A stretch of DNA of 42,433 nt from Anaerobium acetethylicum (lineage in GTDB: Bacteria > Bacillota > Clostridia > Lachnospirales > Lachnospiraceae). The stretch spans positions 1 through 42,433 of the forward strand of contig NZ_FMKA01000032.1 of the NCBI RefSeq assembly GCF_900096945.1, in the 5' to 3' direction. The notes beneath the pieces are model-generated. The model did no database searches, had not been told where the DNA came from, and saw only the letters and a list, made by a program, of their open reading frames with translations. The first letter of the stretch is position 1; the number at the start of each line of letters is the position of its first letter. Below, piece by piece: positions 33,246 to 41,134 of this stretch. A program made the translations under genes and the position numbers.

Positions 33246-35525
33246 GTGAGATTATTTTTTAAGGAATCCCAAAAAACATTTTTACGCTGGTCTTTTTTTG
33301 TTGTACTGGCACTTACTGTATTTTTGAATTCAGCTATGCTCATGACAAAAGAAGCGGATTATGGACTACCTTCTTCTGTCTGTAATAAAGCCTGTGAGTA
33401 TATATTTTCCTTGCCGGAAGATAAACGCATTGACTTTATTATGGAATATTCGAATCAGGTAAAGACAGAAGCTCCTGTTAAGACTCATAGTTTTACGGAT
33501 AATTCTGTCTATGAACAGCTGCTGGCGACTAAACTGGAAACAGAGGCTTTGCAGATAAAAAATTATCCTGCATATATTGAAGAAATAGAGGCACAGGCAG
33601 AACAGTCGGAAATCTCGATTTTTCAGGATAGTTCTGATTTTTCCAGAAAAAATTTTGCGAAGGCAGCCAGGGCGTTTGCTCCTTTTAAGGAGGTCACCCT
33701 GACTTTTAACAACAGCCAGGCTTTTTATGATATGACGAGCTTTCATATTACAGATGTATTTATAATCCTGAATTTATTTTTTATAATTGCATGGATGACC
33801 ATATATGAAAAGGAAAAAGGGCTTTATAAACTTTTAAGAAGCACAAAAAAAGGCCGTTTCCAGCTGATCCTGACAAAACTGGGACTAATCATACTGTCAT
33901 CTTTCTTTTTGACAATCATATTCTGGGGTTCTGATTACATAGCTGCCTGCTTAAAAAACGGAAGCATAAATCTTGAGGCTCCTATACAGTCCATAAGGGG
34001 CTTTGACGGTTCAGCCTTATTATTAAATGTAAAACAGTATTTGATTCTCTTTTATCTGTGCAAATTCATGGTATATATGGTGACAGGATTCTTTATCTTA
34101 CTGACAGCCTTAAAATCAAAATATACGATAGGTATTTATGTATATAGTTTTATCCTTTTCGCTACAGAATTTGCCTTGTATTTCTTTATTGATGGAAACT
34201 CAGGCTTACAGCTTCTTCATTATATCAATATAATTCCACTCGCAGATGTTAACTCCATTTTTCGGTTTTATTTCAATCTGAATATTTTCCAAATTCCGGT
34301 AAACATTATTCCGGTATCATTCTTGTTTTTGATTATCCTGACCATTTTGATTTTCACTTTAAATATAGTTACTTTTTCATCTGACAAATGGGACAGCACT
34401 GTAAGATACTTAAGGAAAACAAATAAGAAAAAGGCAAGGACCCCTGTCGTGAACCTGTTTGTCCATGAAAATTACAGACTTCTGATTGGGCAAAAAGGCC
34501 TTCTTCTTATTCTGCTGCTGATCTTAACTGAAGGCTGGATCTTTTCGCAAAAGCCTGTCTACCTGGGAACAAATGAATATTATTATAGAAATTATATGCA
34601 GGGCATTCAGGGGGATATCACAGATCAAACAGACGGGTTCATTATATCTGAGCAGAACAGGATAGAAAAATATGAAAAGATGCTTACAGAAGCACAGATA
34701 AAATATCAAAACAATCAGATTTCAATGGAGGAATTTTCAGCTGTTAATTTACTGGTATCTAATAATCTTGAGAGCAGGGATGGTTTTCAAAGGGTGGTAG
34801 CACAATATAACTATACAAAAGAGAATAATTTACCCCTTGTTTATGATACCGGTTATCTGAACCTTTTTGGTCTTGGGTATGATTCATATAGTACTGATTT
34901 TGTACAGGCAATTATCATGATTCTTTTTATGGTATTTATATTTGCGGAATATTTTTCGAAAGAATATTCCACAGGTATGATAAAACTTATTACTACGCTC
35001 CCATTTGGGCGAAGAAAGCTTCTCAGGGTAAAACTTGTACTATGTTTTTTCATTACTCTTTTAGTTTATTTGATCAGTTATCTGCCAGAATTATGGCATG
35101 TTGGAAAGGTTTATGGGTTATCGCAGATTTTTGCTCCGGTAAGATCAATCCCTGCCATGGCTTCAAATAAGCTGGCTTCCCTGTCAATAGTTTCCTTTCT
35201 TTTGATGATTTACGGCTATCGTTTTATAATGGCTGTATTAACAGCACTTCTGATCTTCGTACTGGCCGTAATGAGAAAAAACACCATTCAGGCAGCAACC
35301 CTGACTTTAGGTATTCTGACCCTGCCACTGTTCATTCATGTACTGGGAATTGACATAGCAGACTATTTTACATTAAATGGATTGTTTTCCATGAACCTGG
35401 TACTTAATGAATGGCCGGCCTTTGCAGTCATCCTGGTCATGCTCCTGCCTTTCGTTTTTATAGGATTTAACCTTGGATATCTCTTTAAAAGGGCTGGATC
35501 TGAAAAAGGAAACCCCAGATTTTGA
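33246..35525 (+). CDS. ABC-2 type permease, two permease modules in one chain
   Basis: A 759-residue membrane protein with a GTG start at 33246, five bases after GGTGGAGGG; longer in-frame starts overlap the ATPase gene. Two similar halves are visible. Each begins with a short basic/amphipathic piece (RLFFKESQKTFLRWSFFVV at 2-20; NLFVHENYRLLIGQKGLL from about 403) and a first helix. Each then has a long extracytoplasmic loop and five or so further helices, with coupling-type loops KEKGLYKLLRSTKKGR and KEYSTGMIKLITTLPFGRRK. A single chain could thus supply both membrane halves of an ABC exporter with a homodimeric ATPase. A terminator overlaps its stop. Confidence 0.85.
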   Translation: MRLFFKESQKTFLRWSFFVVLALTVFLNSAMLMTKEADYGLPSSVCNKACEYIFSLPEDKRIDFIMEYSNQVKTEAPVKTHSFTDNSVYEQLLATKLETEALQIKNYPAYIEEIEAQAEQSEISIFQDSSDFSRKNFAKAARAFAPFKEVTLTFNNSQAFYDMTSFHITDVFIILNLFFIIAWMTIYEKEKGLYKLLRSTKKGRFQLILTKLGLIILSSFFLTIIFWGSDYIAACLKNGSINLEAPIQSIRGFDGSALLLNVKQYLILFYLCKFMVYMVTGFFILLTALKSKYTIGIYVYSFILFATEFALYFFIDGNSGLQLLHYINIIPLADVNSIFRFYFNLNIFQIPVNIIPVSFLFLIILTILIFTLNIVTFSSDKWDSTVRYLRKTNKKKARTPVVNLFVHENYRLLIGQKGLLLILLLILTEGWIFSQKPVYLGTNEYYYRNYMQGIQGDITDQTDGFIISEQNRIEKYEKMLTEAQIKYQNNQISMEEFSAVNLLVSNNLESRDGFQRVVAQYNYTKENNLPLVYDTGYLNLFGLGYDSYSTDFVQAIIMILFMVFIFAEYFSKEYSTGMIKLITTLPFGRRKLLRVKLVLCFFITLLVYLISYLPELWHVGKVYGLSQIFAPVRSIPAMASNKLASLSIVSFLLMIYGYRFIMAVLTALLIFVLAVMRKNTIQAATLTLGILTLPLFIHVLGIDIADYFTLNGLFSMNLVLNEWPAFAVILVMLLPFVFIGFNLGYLFKRAGSEKGNPRF

Positions 35526-35545
35526 ATTTGCAAAATCTGGGGTTT
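35511..35545 (+). terminator. Terminator of the ABC/lipoprotein operon
   Basis: AACCCCAGATTTT pairs with AAAATCTGGGGTTT; the left arm includes the last codons and stop of the permease gene. The T run is short and the hairpin is nearly symmetric. Confidence 0.7.
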
Positions 35546-35621
35546 GTTACGTGCTATATTTAGCGGGGTATCATTCTCTAACGGATTATCTTGCTAAGAT
35601 TGCAGGTATTTGAATATGATG

Positions 35622-35650
35622 TTGATTGATTAATGTTAACAGTATATTAT
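35622..35650 (+). promoter_or_regulatory. Promoter of the FAD-protein pair
   Basis: TTGATT at 35622-35627 and TATTAT at 35645-35650 with a 17-base spacer. Between it and the start at 35767 lies a hairpin (GTATTCCACA with TGTGGAACAC, 35704-35731). The rest of 35546-35766 is AT-rich without a gene. Confidence 0.55.
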
Positions 35651-35766
35651 ATAATTATATAGTCTGACAATAACAAAATAAACAGCAACGAGAAGCATTC
35701 ACAAGTATTCCACAAAAGCGTGTGGAACACTGCCAAACTGAAATCGATGCAGGGAGGGTGACAGAC

Positions 35767-37650
35767 ATGAAATACGACGTGATCGTGATTGGGGCGGGAC
35801 TATCCGGCCTGACGGCGGCGGCACTGCTTTCGAAAAGGGGCATAAAAACCGCTGTAATAGAGAAAAGCTATAATCCGGGAGGATCCTGCGGGACTTTCAA
35901 AAGGGACGGCATCACATTCGACCAGGGTGCGGCCATGCTGTACGGCTTTGGCGAAAAGGGGTTCAATCCCCACAGATTCGTGTTCAACTGCCTGGAAGAG
36001 CAGATCGATATGATCAAACATGACTGCCTGTACCGGGTCAACTACAGGGGCAGGAAAATTACATTCTGGCCTGATGCTGAGAAGTTTGCTGAGGAACTGG
36101 GCGAGTTTTTTCCATCAGAGAAAGAAAATATCAAGCGGTTCTACAGTGACCTTACCCGGATGTACCAGCATGTCATGGTTGAAAATCCGGTATTTTCAAC
36201 CCCTGATGAAAACGATGGAAGGAATTCCCTGAAGGGGGTAGTGAGACATCCTTTCTCCTATGCCAGATTTCTGGGCTTTATGAACAAGAGCGCAAAAAGC
36301 CTGCTGGAAAAATATTTCGGCGACCCTGAAATATTCAAGTTCTTTGACAAGCTGACCTCGACCTACTGCTACACGACGGTGGAAGAGACGCCGGCAATCA
36401 TGGCAGCAATCATGTTTGTGGACAACCATGTGGGCGGCAGCTTTTATCCTGCAGGTTCGACGGTGTTTCTGCCAGGCAAGCTGGAGAAGGTCATAGAGGA
36501 GAATGGCGGTACCATGCTTTTGGGCAGGGAAGCGGTCAGTATTCTGTTTGAGTCCGGGAATCCGTCAGGGGTGGAGCTGAAAGACGGCGAGACCCTCTAT
36601 GCCGACAATATCATATATTCGGGAACGGTATGGAACCTTTATGGAAAGCTGATCGGGGAAGAGTATCTGTCAAAAGAGAAGATGGAGTGGGCCCGCAATA
36701 TGGTCCCGACCTATCCCAGTGTCGTGCTCTATGCCTATGTGGATAAAGGGGTCATCCCTGAGGACACCATGCCTGTGGAAATGCTTGTGGGAAATCCGGA
36801 CCAGCTTGATGAAAGCGAGGTCACGGCCTATATACTGAGCATCGACGACCGCACGCTGTGCGAAGAGGACGGCCATGTAGTGGCGGCTATTGGGCCCAGC
36901 TTTGAGAAGTGGGATCCGGAAAACACACTGGAATATAGCCAGAAAAAAGAAAAAGAAAAAATAAGGCTTCTGGGAGTCTTGGAAAAGAGATTTCCCGGGA
37001 TCACCAATGGAGTCAGGTATGCGGAGGTTGCCACTCCTGCGACCATAGAGCGCTACACCAACAAAAACGGTGGCGCTGTTGCAGGCCCGAAGCAGATGCT
37101 TGGCCAGCATATGTTCAAGCGTATGCATACGAAAAGCGGATGGGATACCCTGTTCTGTTGCGGCGAGTCCACGGTCATGGGAACCGGAACCCCGGCTGTC
37201 ACCGTTTCCGGGCTGTCAGCTGCCAATGCAGTGCTGAAGAAGCTGGGACGCGAGCCCTATATATACAGGCATGGCATGAAAAATTTCGTGAACATGATTG
37301 ACAGGCCTTTTACAAAAGACAGGCTGTATGCCGGATATCCTGAGGCAGTCCGTGAGATCATGCTGAAGGCATCGAGATGCCAGTACTGCGAGCATCCGAC
37401 CTGTAACGAGGGCGTGGAGCTTGATGTACGGGGGATCATGAGGAGAGTCACTGTCGGGAATTTCGTCGGGGCGCGGAGGCTGGCGGAGGAGTTCGAGGCT
37501 TGGCGCAAGGCGGAATTGAAGACGGATGATGACAGGGAAAAGGATAAAATTCTTGCGGAATGCGAGAAAAGATGTGTAGAAAATATCAGGCTTGGGAAAC
37601 CGGTAGAAATCAGAGCGGTAATAAAATTTCTTTCGGGTAAGGAGGACTGA
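35767..37650 (+). CDS. Phytoene-desaturase-like FAD oxidoreductase with C-terminal Cys-rich (GltD-like) domain
   Basis: A 627-residue protein. The first 520 or so residues are a CrtI/carotenoid-isomerase-like FAD amine-oxidase fold, with dinucleotide motif GAGLSGL at 9-15, IEKSYNPGGSCGTF, and the C-terminal FAD segment CCGESTVMGTGTPAVTVSG. From about 530 a second domain begins (KASRCQYCEHPTCNEGVEL) with C538, C541, C546, C599 and C603, and ends near GKPVEIRAVIKFL. This resembles the N-terminal [4Fe-4S] domain of glutamate synthase small subunits and dihydropyrimidine dehydrogenase, but with fewer cysteines. ATG 35767 follows GGGAGG. No carotenoid genes are near, so the substrate is unknown. 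A paralogue follows two bases later. Confidence 0.82.
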   Translation: MKYDVIVIGAGLSGLTAAALLSKRGIKTAVIEKSYNPGGSCGTFKRDGITFDQGAAMLYGFGEKGFNPHRFVFNCLEEQIDMIKHDCLYRVNYRGRKITFWPDAEKFAEELGEFFPSEKENIKRFYSDLTRMYQHVMVENPVFSTPDENDGRNSLKGVVRHPFSYARFLGFMNKSAKSLLEKYFGDPEIFKFFDKLTSTYCYTTVEETPAIMAAIMFVDNHVGGSFYPAGSTVFLPGKLEKVIEENGGTMLLGREAVSILFESGNPSGVELKDGETLYADNIIYSGTVWNLYGKLIGEEYLSKEKMEWARNMVPTYPSVVLYAYVDKGVIPEDTMPVEMLVGNPDQLDESEVTAYILSIDDRTLCEEDGHVVAAIGPSFEKWDPENTLEYSQKKEKEKIRLLGVLEKRFPGITNGVRYAEVATPATIERYTNKNGGAVAGPKQMLGQHMFKRMHTKSGWDTLFCCGESTVMGTGTPAVTVSGLSAANAVLKKLGREPYIYRHGMKNFVNMIDRPFTKDRLYAGYPEAVREIMLKASRCQYCEHPTCNEGVELDVRGIMRRVTVGNFVGARRLAEEFEAWRKAELKTDDDREKDKILAECEKRCVENIRLGKPVEIRAVIKFLSGKED

Positions 37651-37652
37651 AT

Positions 37653-39263
37653 ATGGCGGGTGCGAGATATTATGATGTCATAGTTGTGGGGGCAGGGATT
37701 GCCGGATTAACGAGCGCAGCGTACCTCAGCAATGCCGGAGCCAGGGTATTGCTGTGCGAAAGAGGAACAAGTGTTGGTGGACTTGTAGGTTCCTTTGATT
37801 ACAAGGGATATACCTTCGATCGGGGGATCAGGGCCATAGAAAATTCTGGAATCGTAAAGCCCATGCTGGAGCAGCTGGGAATAGACATGGAATTTTTGGA
37901 AAACCCTATTTTAATAAGGATAGAGGAGGATTCCGTGAGGCTCTCATCTAAAGAAAGCCTCGATGATTACCGCGCGCTCCTTGAACGGAAATTTCCGGGC
38001 AATGTTCGGGATATCAGGAAGATAACCGATGAGATAGAAAAGGTGATGGGATATATGGACGTGCTTTATGGCGTCGACAATCCCCTTTTCAGGGACCTGA
38101 AGGAAGACAGGGAATACCTTGTCAAGACGCTGCTGCCCTGGCTGGCCAGGTACCAGGTCAATATCCATAAGGCGATGAAGCTGAAAGCTCCCATCGGCGA
38201 ATATCTGGCCGGCTTTACGGATAATCAGGCTTTGATTGACATCATAACCCAGCATTTCTTCAAAAACACGCCGTCTTTTTTCGCCCTGGGCTACTTCAGC
38301 CTCTATCTGGATTATAGCTATCCGAAGGGCGGAACCGGAACCTTTATCCGGAAGATGGAAGAATTTATCCAGGCGAAGGGCGGAACCATCCTGAAAAATA
38401 CGGAAATATCCAGCGTCGATGCAGAGGCTGGGTCGGTCATGACGGCTGGCGGCCGTGAGTTCCGATACAAACAGCTCATATGGGCTGCCGACATGAAAAA
38501 GCTCTATACAGCCATAGACCTGAATTCCATAAAAAACAGGGAAGCGAAAACGAAAGTGGATGCCCAGAGGAAGCTTGTCAGGGAAAGGTCGGGGGGGGAC
38601 TCCATTTATACCGTCTATATGACGGTCGATATGGACAGAAGCCTGTTCGAGGACGTGTTCGGGGCGCATATGTTTTTCACGCCGTCGGCAGAGGGGATGT
38701 CGAAACTTGATTTGCTGGATCCTTTATCGGCGGACAAGGATGAGATCAAATCATGGCTCGGCAGATACTACGACCTAACGACATACGAAATTTCCTGCCC
38801 TGCGGTAAGGGATGGCAGCCTGGCCCCACCAGGGAAAACCGGCCTGATCCTGAGCACGCTCATGGACTACGGGCTGGCTAAAATCATAAAGGAAAATGGC
38901 TGGTATGAGGAATTCAAGGCCTTCAGCGAGGACCATATAACGGCCCTTATGGACAGGACGATTATGCCGGGAATGCGGGACAAGGTAATCGATACATTTT
39001 CTTCAACGCCCATGACCATCGAGCGGATCACCGGAAATGCAGACGGCGCTATTACGGGGTGGGCCTTTACAGACAGCATTCCGGCAGAAAGCAGATTTAA
39101 GAAAATCAGGCGTTCCGTATATACCCCGATACCGGATGTCTTACAGGCCGGCCAGTGGTCCTTCAGTCCATCGGGACTTCCTGTATCCATACTGACTGGA
39201 AAGCTGGCAGCGGATGAGGCACTTAGGAAACTTTCCCAGGACAGGGGAGCTGAACAGTCATAG
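37653..39263 (+). CDS. Phytoene-desaturase-like FAD oxidoreductase (second of a pair)
   Basis: A 536-residue FAD protein of the same family as its upstream neighbour, with dinucleotide motif GAGIAGL (13-19), LLCERGTSVGGLVGSF and a C-terminal SPSGLPVSILTGKLAADEAL segment. It lacks the Cys-rich C-terminal domain. It starts two bases after the upstream stop, with GGAGG inside the end of that gene, so the two are surely co-transcribed and may form a complex. By inference the upstream protein could pass electrons between a ferredoxin-like partner and the FAD centres. Substrate unknown; carotenoid, polyene or quinone-like molecules are only guesses. Confidence 0.85.
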   Translation: MAGARYYDVIVVGAGIAGLTSAAYLSNAGARVLLCERGTSVGGLVGSFDYKGYTFDRGIRAIENSGIVKPMLEQLGIDMEFLENPILIRIEEDSVRLSSKESLDDYRALLERKFPGNVRDIRKITDEIEKVMGYMDVLYGVDNPLFRDLKEDREYLVKTLLPWLARYQVNIHKAMKLKAPIGEYLAGFTDNQALIDIITQHFFKNTPSFFALGYFSLYLDYSYPKGGTGTFIRKMEEFIQAKGGTILKNTEISSVDAEAGSVMTAGGREFRYKQLIWAADMKKLYTAIDLNSIKNREAKTKVDAQRKLVRERSGGDSIYTVYMTVDMDRSLFEDVFGAHMFFTPSAEGMSKLDLLDPLSADKDEIKSWLGRYYDLTTYEISCPAVRDGSLAPPGKTGLILSTLMDYGLAKIIKENGWYEEFKAFSEDHITALMDRTIMPGMRDKVIDTFSSTPMTIERITGNADGAITGWAFTDSIPAESRFKKIRRSVYTPIPDVLQAGQWSFSPSGLPVSILTGKLAADEALRKLSQDRGAEQS

Positions 39264-39267
39264 AAAT

Positions 39268-39372
39268 GTTACAGAAAAAGTTACAGGAATAGTTGCAGAA
39301 ATAGCTATAGAAAATAATTGCGGAAATAGCTGTAGAAGATAATTGTGGAAATAGTTGCAGAATTAGCTGCGA
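39268..39372 (+). repeat. Degenerate AT-rich tandem repeat
   Basis: After the second FAD gene, words such as GTTACAGAAA, GTTGCAGAAATAGCT and ATTGCGGAAATAGCTGTAGA recur with a period of roughly 15 bases and many substitutions. No gene fits here. Confidence 0.5.
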
Positions 39373-39423
39373 AATTTTATGGTGCCTGACAATGGTTCGG
39401 GCGTTAGAAACCGGAGGGAAATC

Positions 39424-39843
39424 ATGGGAAATAGCAATGCGGAATACACGACAATCGATGAATATATCCGGCAGTTCGAACCTGAAGTCAGGGAAAAACT
39501 TGAAAGGCTCCGTGCCGTAATCAAAGAGGCAGCCCCGGATGCGGTGGAGAAGATCAGCTACCAGATGCCTACTTTCTATCTGTATGGGAACCTAGTGCAT
39601 TTCGCGGCCTTCAAAACCCATATCGGATTCTATCCGGCTCCAAGCGGAATCGAAGCATTCAACGAGGAAATCGCAAAATACAAATGGGCCAAAGGCTCGG
39701 TGCAGTTTCCCATGGAACAGCCGATTCCCTATGAACTGATTGAAAGGATCGTCAGGTTCAGGGTGGCGGAGAATATCAGGATTCATGAGGAGAAGAAGAG
39801 CTCTGTACCTGCGGTGGTACCAGGTACTGTGAATGAATCGTGA
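39424..39843 (+). CDS. DUF1801 family protein (YdhG/Fra-like iron chaperone fold)
   Basis: A 139-residue protein with the DUF1801 signature: TIDEYIRQFEPEVREKLERL, KISYQMPTFYLYGNLVHF, HIGFYPAPSGIEAF and KGSVQFPMEQPIPYELIERI. Bacillus subtilis YdhG (Fra), a frataxin-like iron chaperone, belongs to this family, so a role in iron or cluster handling is possible but not shown. ATG 39424 follows GGAGGG. The last 12 or so residues (SVPAVVPGTVNES) lie over a GGTACCAGGTAC repeat and look like a late addition. The YdeI-like gene follows. Confidence 0.85.
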   Translation: MGNSNAEYTTIDEYIRQFEPEVREKLERLRAVIKEAAPDAVEKISYQMPTFYLYGNLVHFAAFKTHIGFYPAPSGIEAFNEEIAKYKWAKGSVQFPMEQPIPYELIERIVRFRVAENIRIHEEKKSSVPAVVPGTVNES

Positions 39844-39929
39844 ATAAATTGTGAATATTATGTGAACAACGTGCGAAATTATCGTGACAGATTCAAGGCG
39901 CTACCGTACCCGATACGGTACCAGGTACC
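39816..39929 (+). repeat. Short GGTACCAGGTAC repeats
   Basis: GGTACCAGGTAC occurs at 39816-39827 and, with one more C, at 39917-39929; its reverse complement is at 9199-9211 in the glycosylase gene. The second copy is part of a dyad (TACCGTA 39903-39909 with TACGGTA 39914-39920). The spacer is rich in GTGAA words. Confidence 0.6.
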
Positions 39930-39952
39930 GAGGTAACAAGAAGGAGGCTGTC

Positions 39953-40537
39953 ATGACAGATTTAAAAATCCCACTAGACTGGCTTGTCTGCCACAGCCTG
40001 CAGGAGTGGCATGACTGGCTGGCAGAAAACCACGCCAGCAATAAGCCTGTCTGGCTGAAGATAAAAAGGGCCGGATCCAGCGGCGACGGGGTTCTGCTGT
40101 CTGATGCGGTAAAGGAAGCCATCTGCTTTGGGTGGATCGACGGTCAGATGCGCAGCCTCGGAGAGGAAGGCTACATCGTGCGGTTTACGCAGCGGAGGCC
40201 TCATAGCATCTGGTCGCAGATCAATCGGAAGCGGGCCGAGGAGCTGATTGCGGCAGGCAGGATGACGGAGGCCGGTATGAAGGCGGTCCGCGAAGCCCAG
40301 GCGAACGGACGCTGGCAGACGGCTTATACCTCAAAGGAAAAACCGGAGATGCCGGAAGATATTGAAGCGGCACTGAAGGCGGTGCCCGAAGCGATGAAAA
40401 ATTTTCAGAATTGGAGGAACAGCGACCAGCTGCAGGTAGTTGTATGGATAAAGGAAGCAAAGCGCCCGGAGACCAGGCGTAATCGGATCCGCAAGGCTGC
40501 CTCGGCGGCATGTGAGAATAAAGTATGGTTCCGGTAA
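39953..40537 (+). CDS. YdeI/OmpD-associated family protein
   Basis: A 194-residue cytoplasmic protein of the YdeI/OmpD-associated (bacteriocin-protection YdeI) family. Recognisable segments are WHDWLAENHASNKPVWLKI near the start, the conserved VKEAICFGWIDGQMRSL, RFTQRRPHSIWSQINRKRAE, and a C-terminal helical IKEAKRPETRRNRIRKA. The exact function is unknown in general. ATG 39953 follows AAGGAGG; an in-frame ATG at 39884 lies in repeat sequence and is rejected. It is often found beside DUF1801 proteins, as here. A terminator follows at 40541. Confidence 0.88.
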   Translation: MTDLKIPLDWLVCHSLQEWHDWLAENHASNKPVWLKIKRAGSSGDGVLLSDAVKEAICFGWIDGQMRSLGEEGYIVRFTQRRPHSIWSQINRKRAEELIAAGRMTEAGMKAVREAQANGRWQTAYTSKEKPEMPEDIEAALKAVPEAMKNFQNWRNSDQLQVVVWIKEAKRPETRRNRIRKAASAACENKVWFR

Positions 40538-40540
40538 TAA

Positions 40541-40575
40541 AAAAACTGCTGGCAGATCATTTGCCAGCAGTTTTT
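40541..40575 (+). terminator. Rho-independent terminator of the YdeI-like gene
   Basis: Perfect 14-base arms (AAAAACTGCTGGCA and TGCCAGCAGTTTTT) separated by seven bases. The A and T tracts on both sides could let it work in both directions. Confidence 0.9.
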
Positions 40576-40599
40576 ATGTTATAGAAAAGTGAATCCTAT

Positions 40600-40712
40600 G
40601 ACACAAATGATGCACACAAATTGCAAAATCAGCAATTTGGTGCGCGCATGTCTCAGGTTTTTATGCAAACTCAGCATTAAAACGTTCGCGAGACAGGGGG
40701 TCTGAACAGTTG
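40600..40712 (-). repeat. 143-bp structured repeat, copy 3 (truncated, reversed)
   Basis: Read on the minus strand it starts GCAACTGTTCAG, keeps the GTCTCGCGA, GCATAAAAACC and AAATTGC/GCAATTT parts, and loses similarity after CATCATTTGTG, so about 30 bases including the second terminal arm are missing or replaced. It lies five bases beyond the hemerythrin stop codon, in the direction of that gene's transcription. Confidence 0.8.
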
Positions 40713-40717
40713 CGCGC

Positions 40718-41107
40718 CTATTTACCAATCAACAAATCTTTTTCAAGGATGTGCTGGACTAACCAGTCATTTAAAAAGGTGAGTATACTAAGGATAGCCT
40801 GTTCCTGATTTTCATCGATTGACTCAAGGTCAAATTCTTCTAATTTACTAATAAAAGCCTGATGTTCAATCTTCTGAGTAAATAAACGCTTGTATTGGAT
40901 GGATTCCATATAAGCTTCTTCGTCTTTAAAATGCTGTTTCGCATAATCATTCAGACTATTTAAGATACTTAAAATGTAATCATACTTATCTGGCGTAAAA
41001 TCATCCTGCATTAATTCATAGGCTTCGTTTGCCAATTCAAATAGACGAGCATGCTCAGTATCAACTAATTCGATTCCGGTAAAGAATTCAGGTTTCATCT
41101 CGTACAT
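40718..41107 (-). CDS. Bacteriohemerythrin
   Basis: A 129-residue four-helix protein with a di-iron oxygen-binding site. Readable ligands are H19 (VDTEHARLF), H59 and E63 (QHFKDEEAYM), H82 (KIEHQAFI), and H119 and D124 (QHILEKD). The histidine normally four residues before H82 is Gln78 here. Such proteins sense, store or scavenge oxygen in anaerobes. The start at 41107 follows GGAGGATAATATT; a longer in-frame start at 41182 would be encoded by repeat copy 4 and is rejected. The gene is framed by repeat copy 3 at its end and copy 4 beginning 27 bases before its start. Confidence 0.93.
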   Translation of the reverse strand: MYEMKPEFFTGIELVDTEHARLFELANEAYELMQDDFTPDKYDYILSILNSLNDYAKQHFKDEEAYMESIQYKRLFTQKIEHQAFISKLEEFDLESIDENQEQAILSILTFLNDWLVQHILEKDLLIGK

Positions 41108-41134
41108 AATATTATCCTCCATATTTGTTATAAA

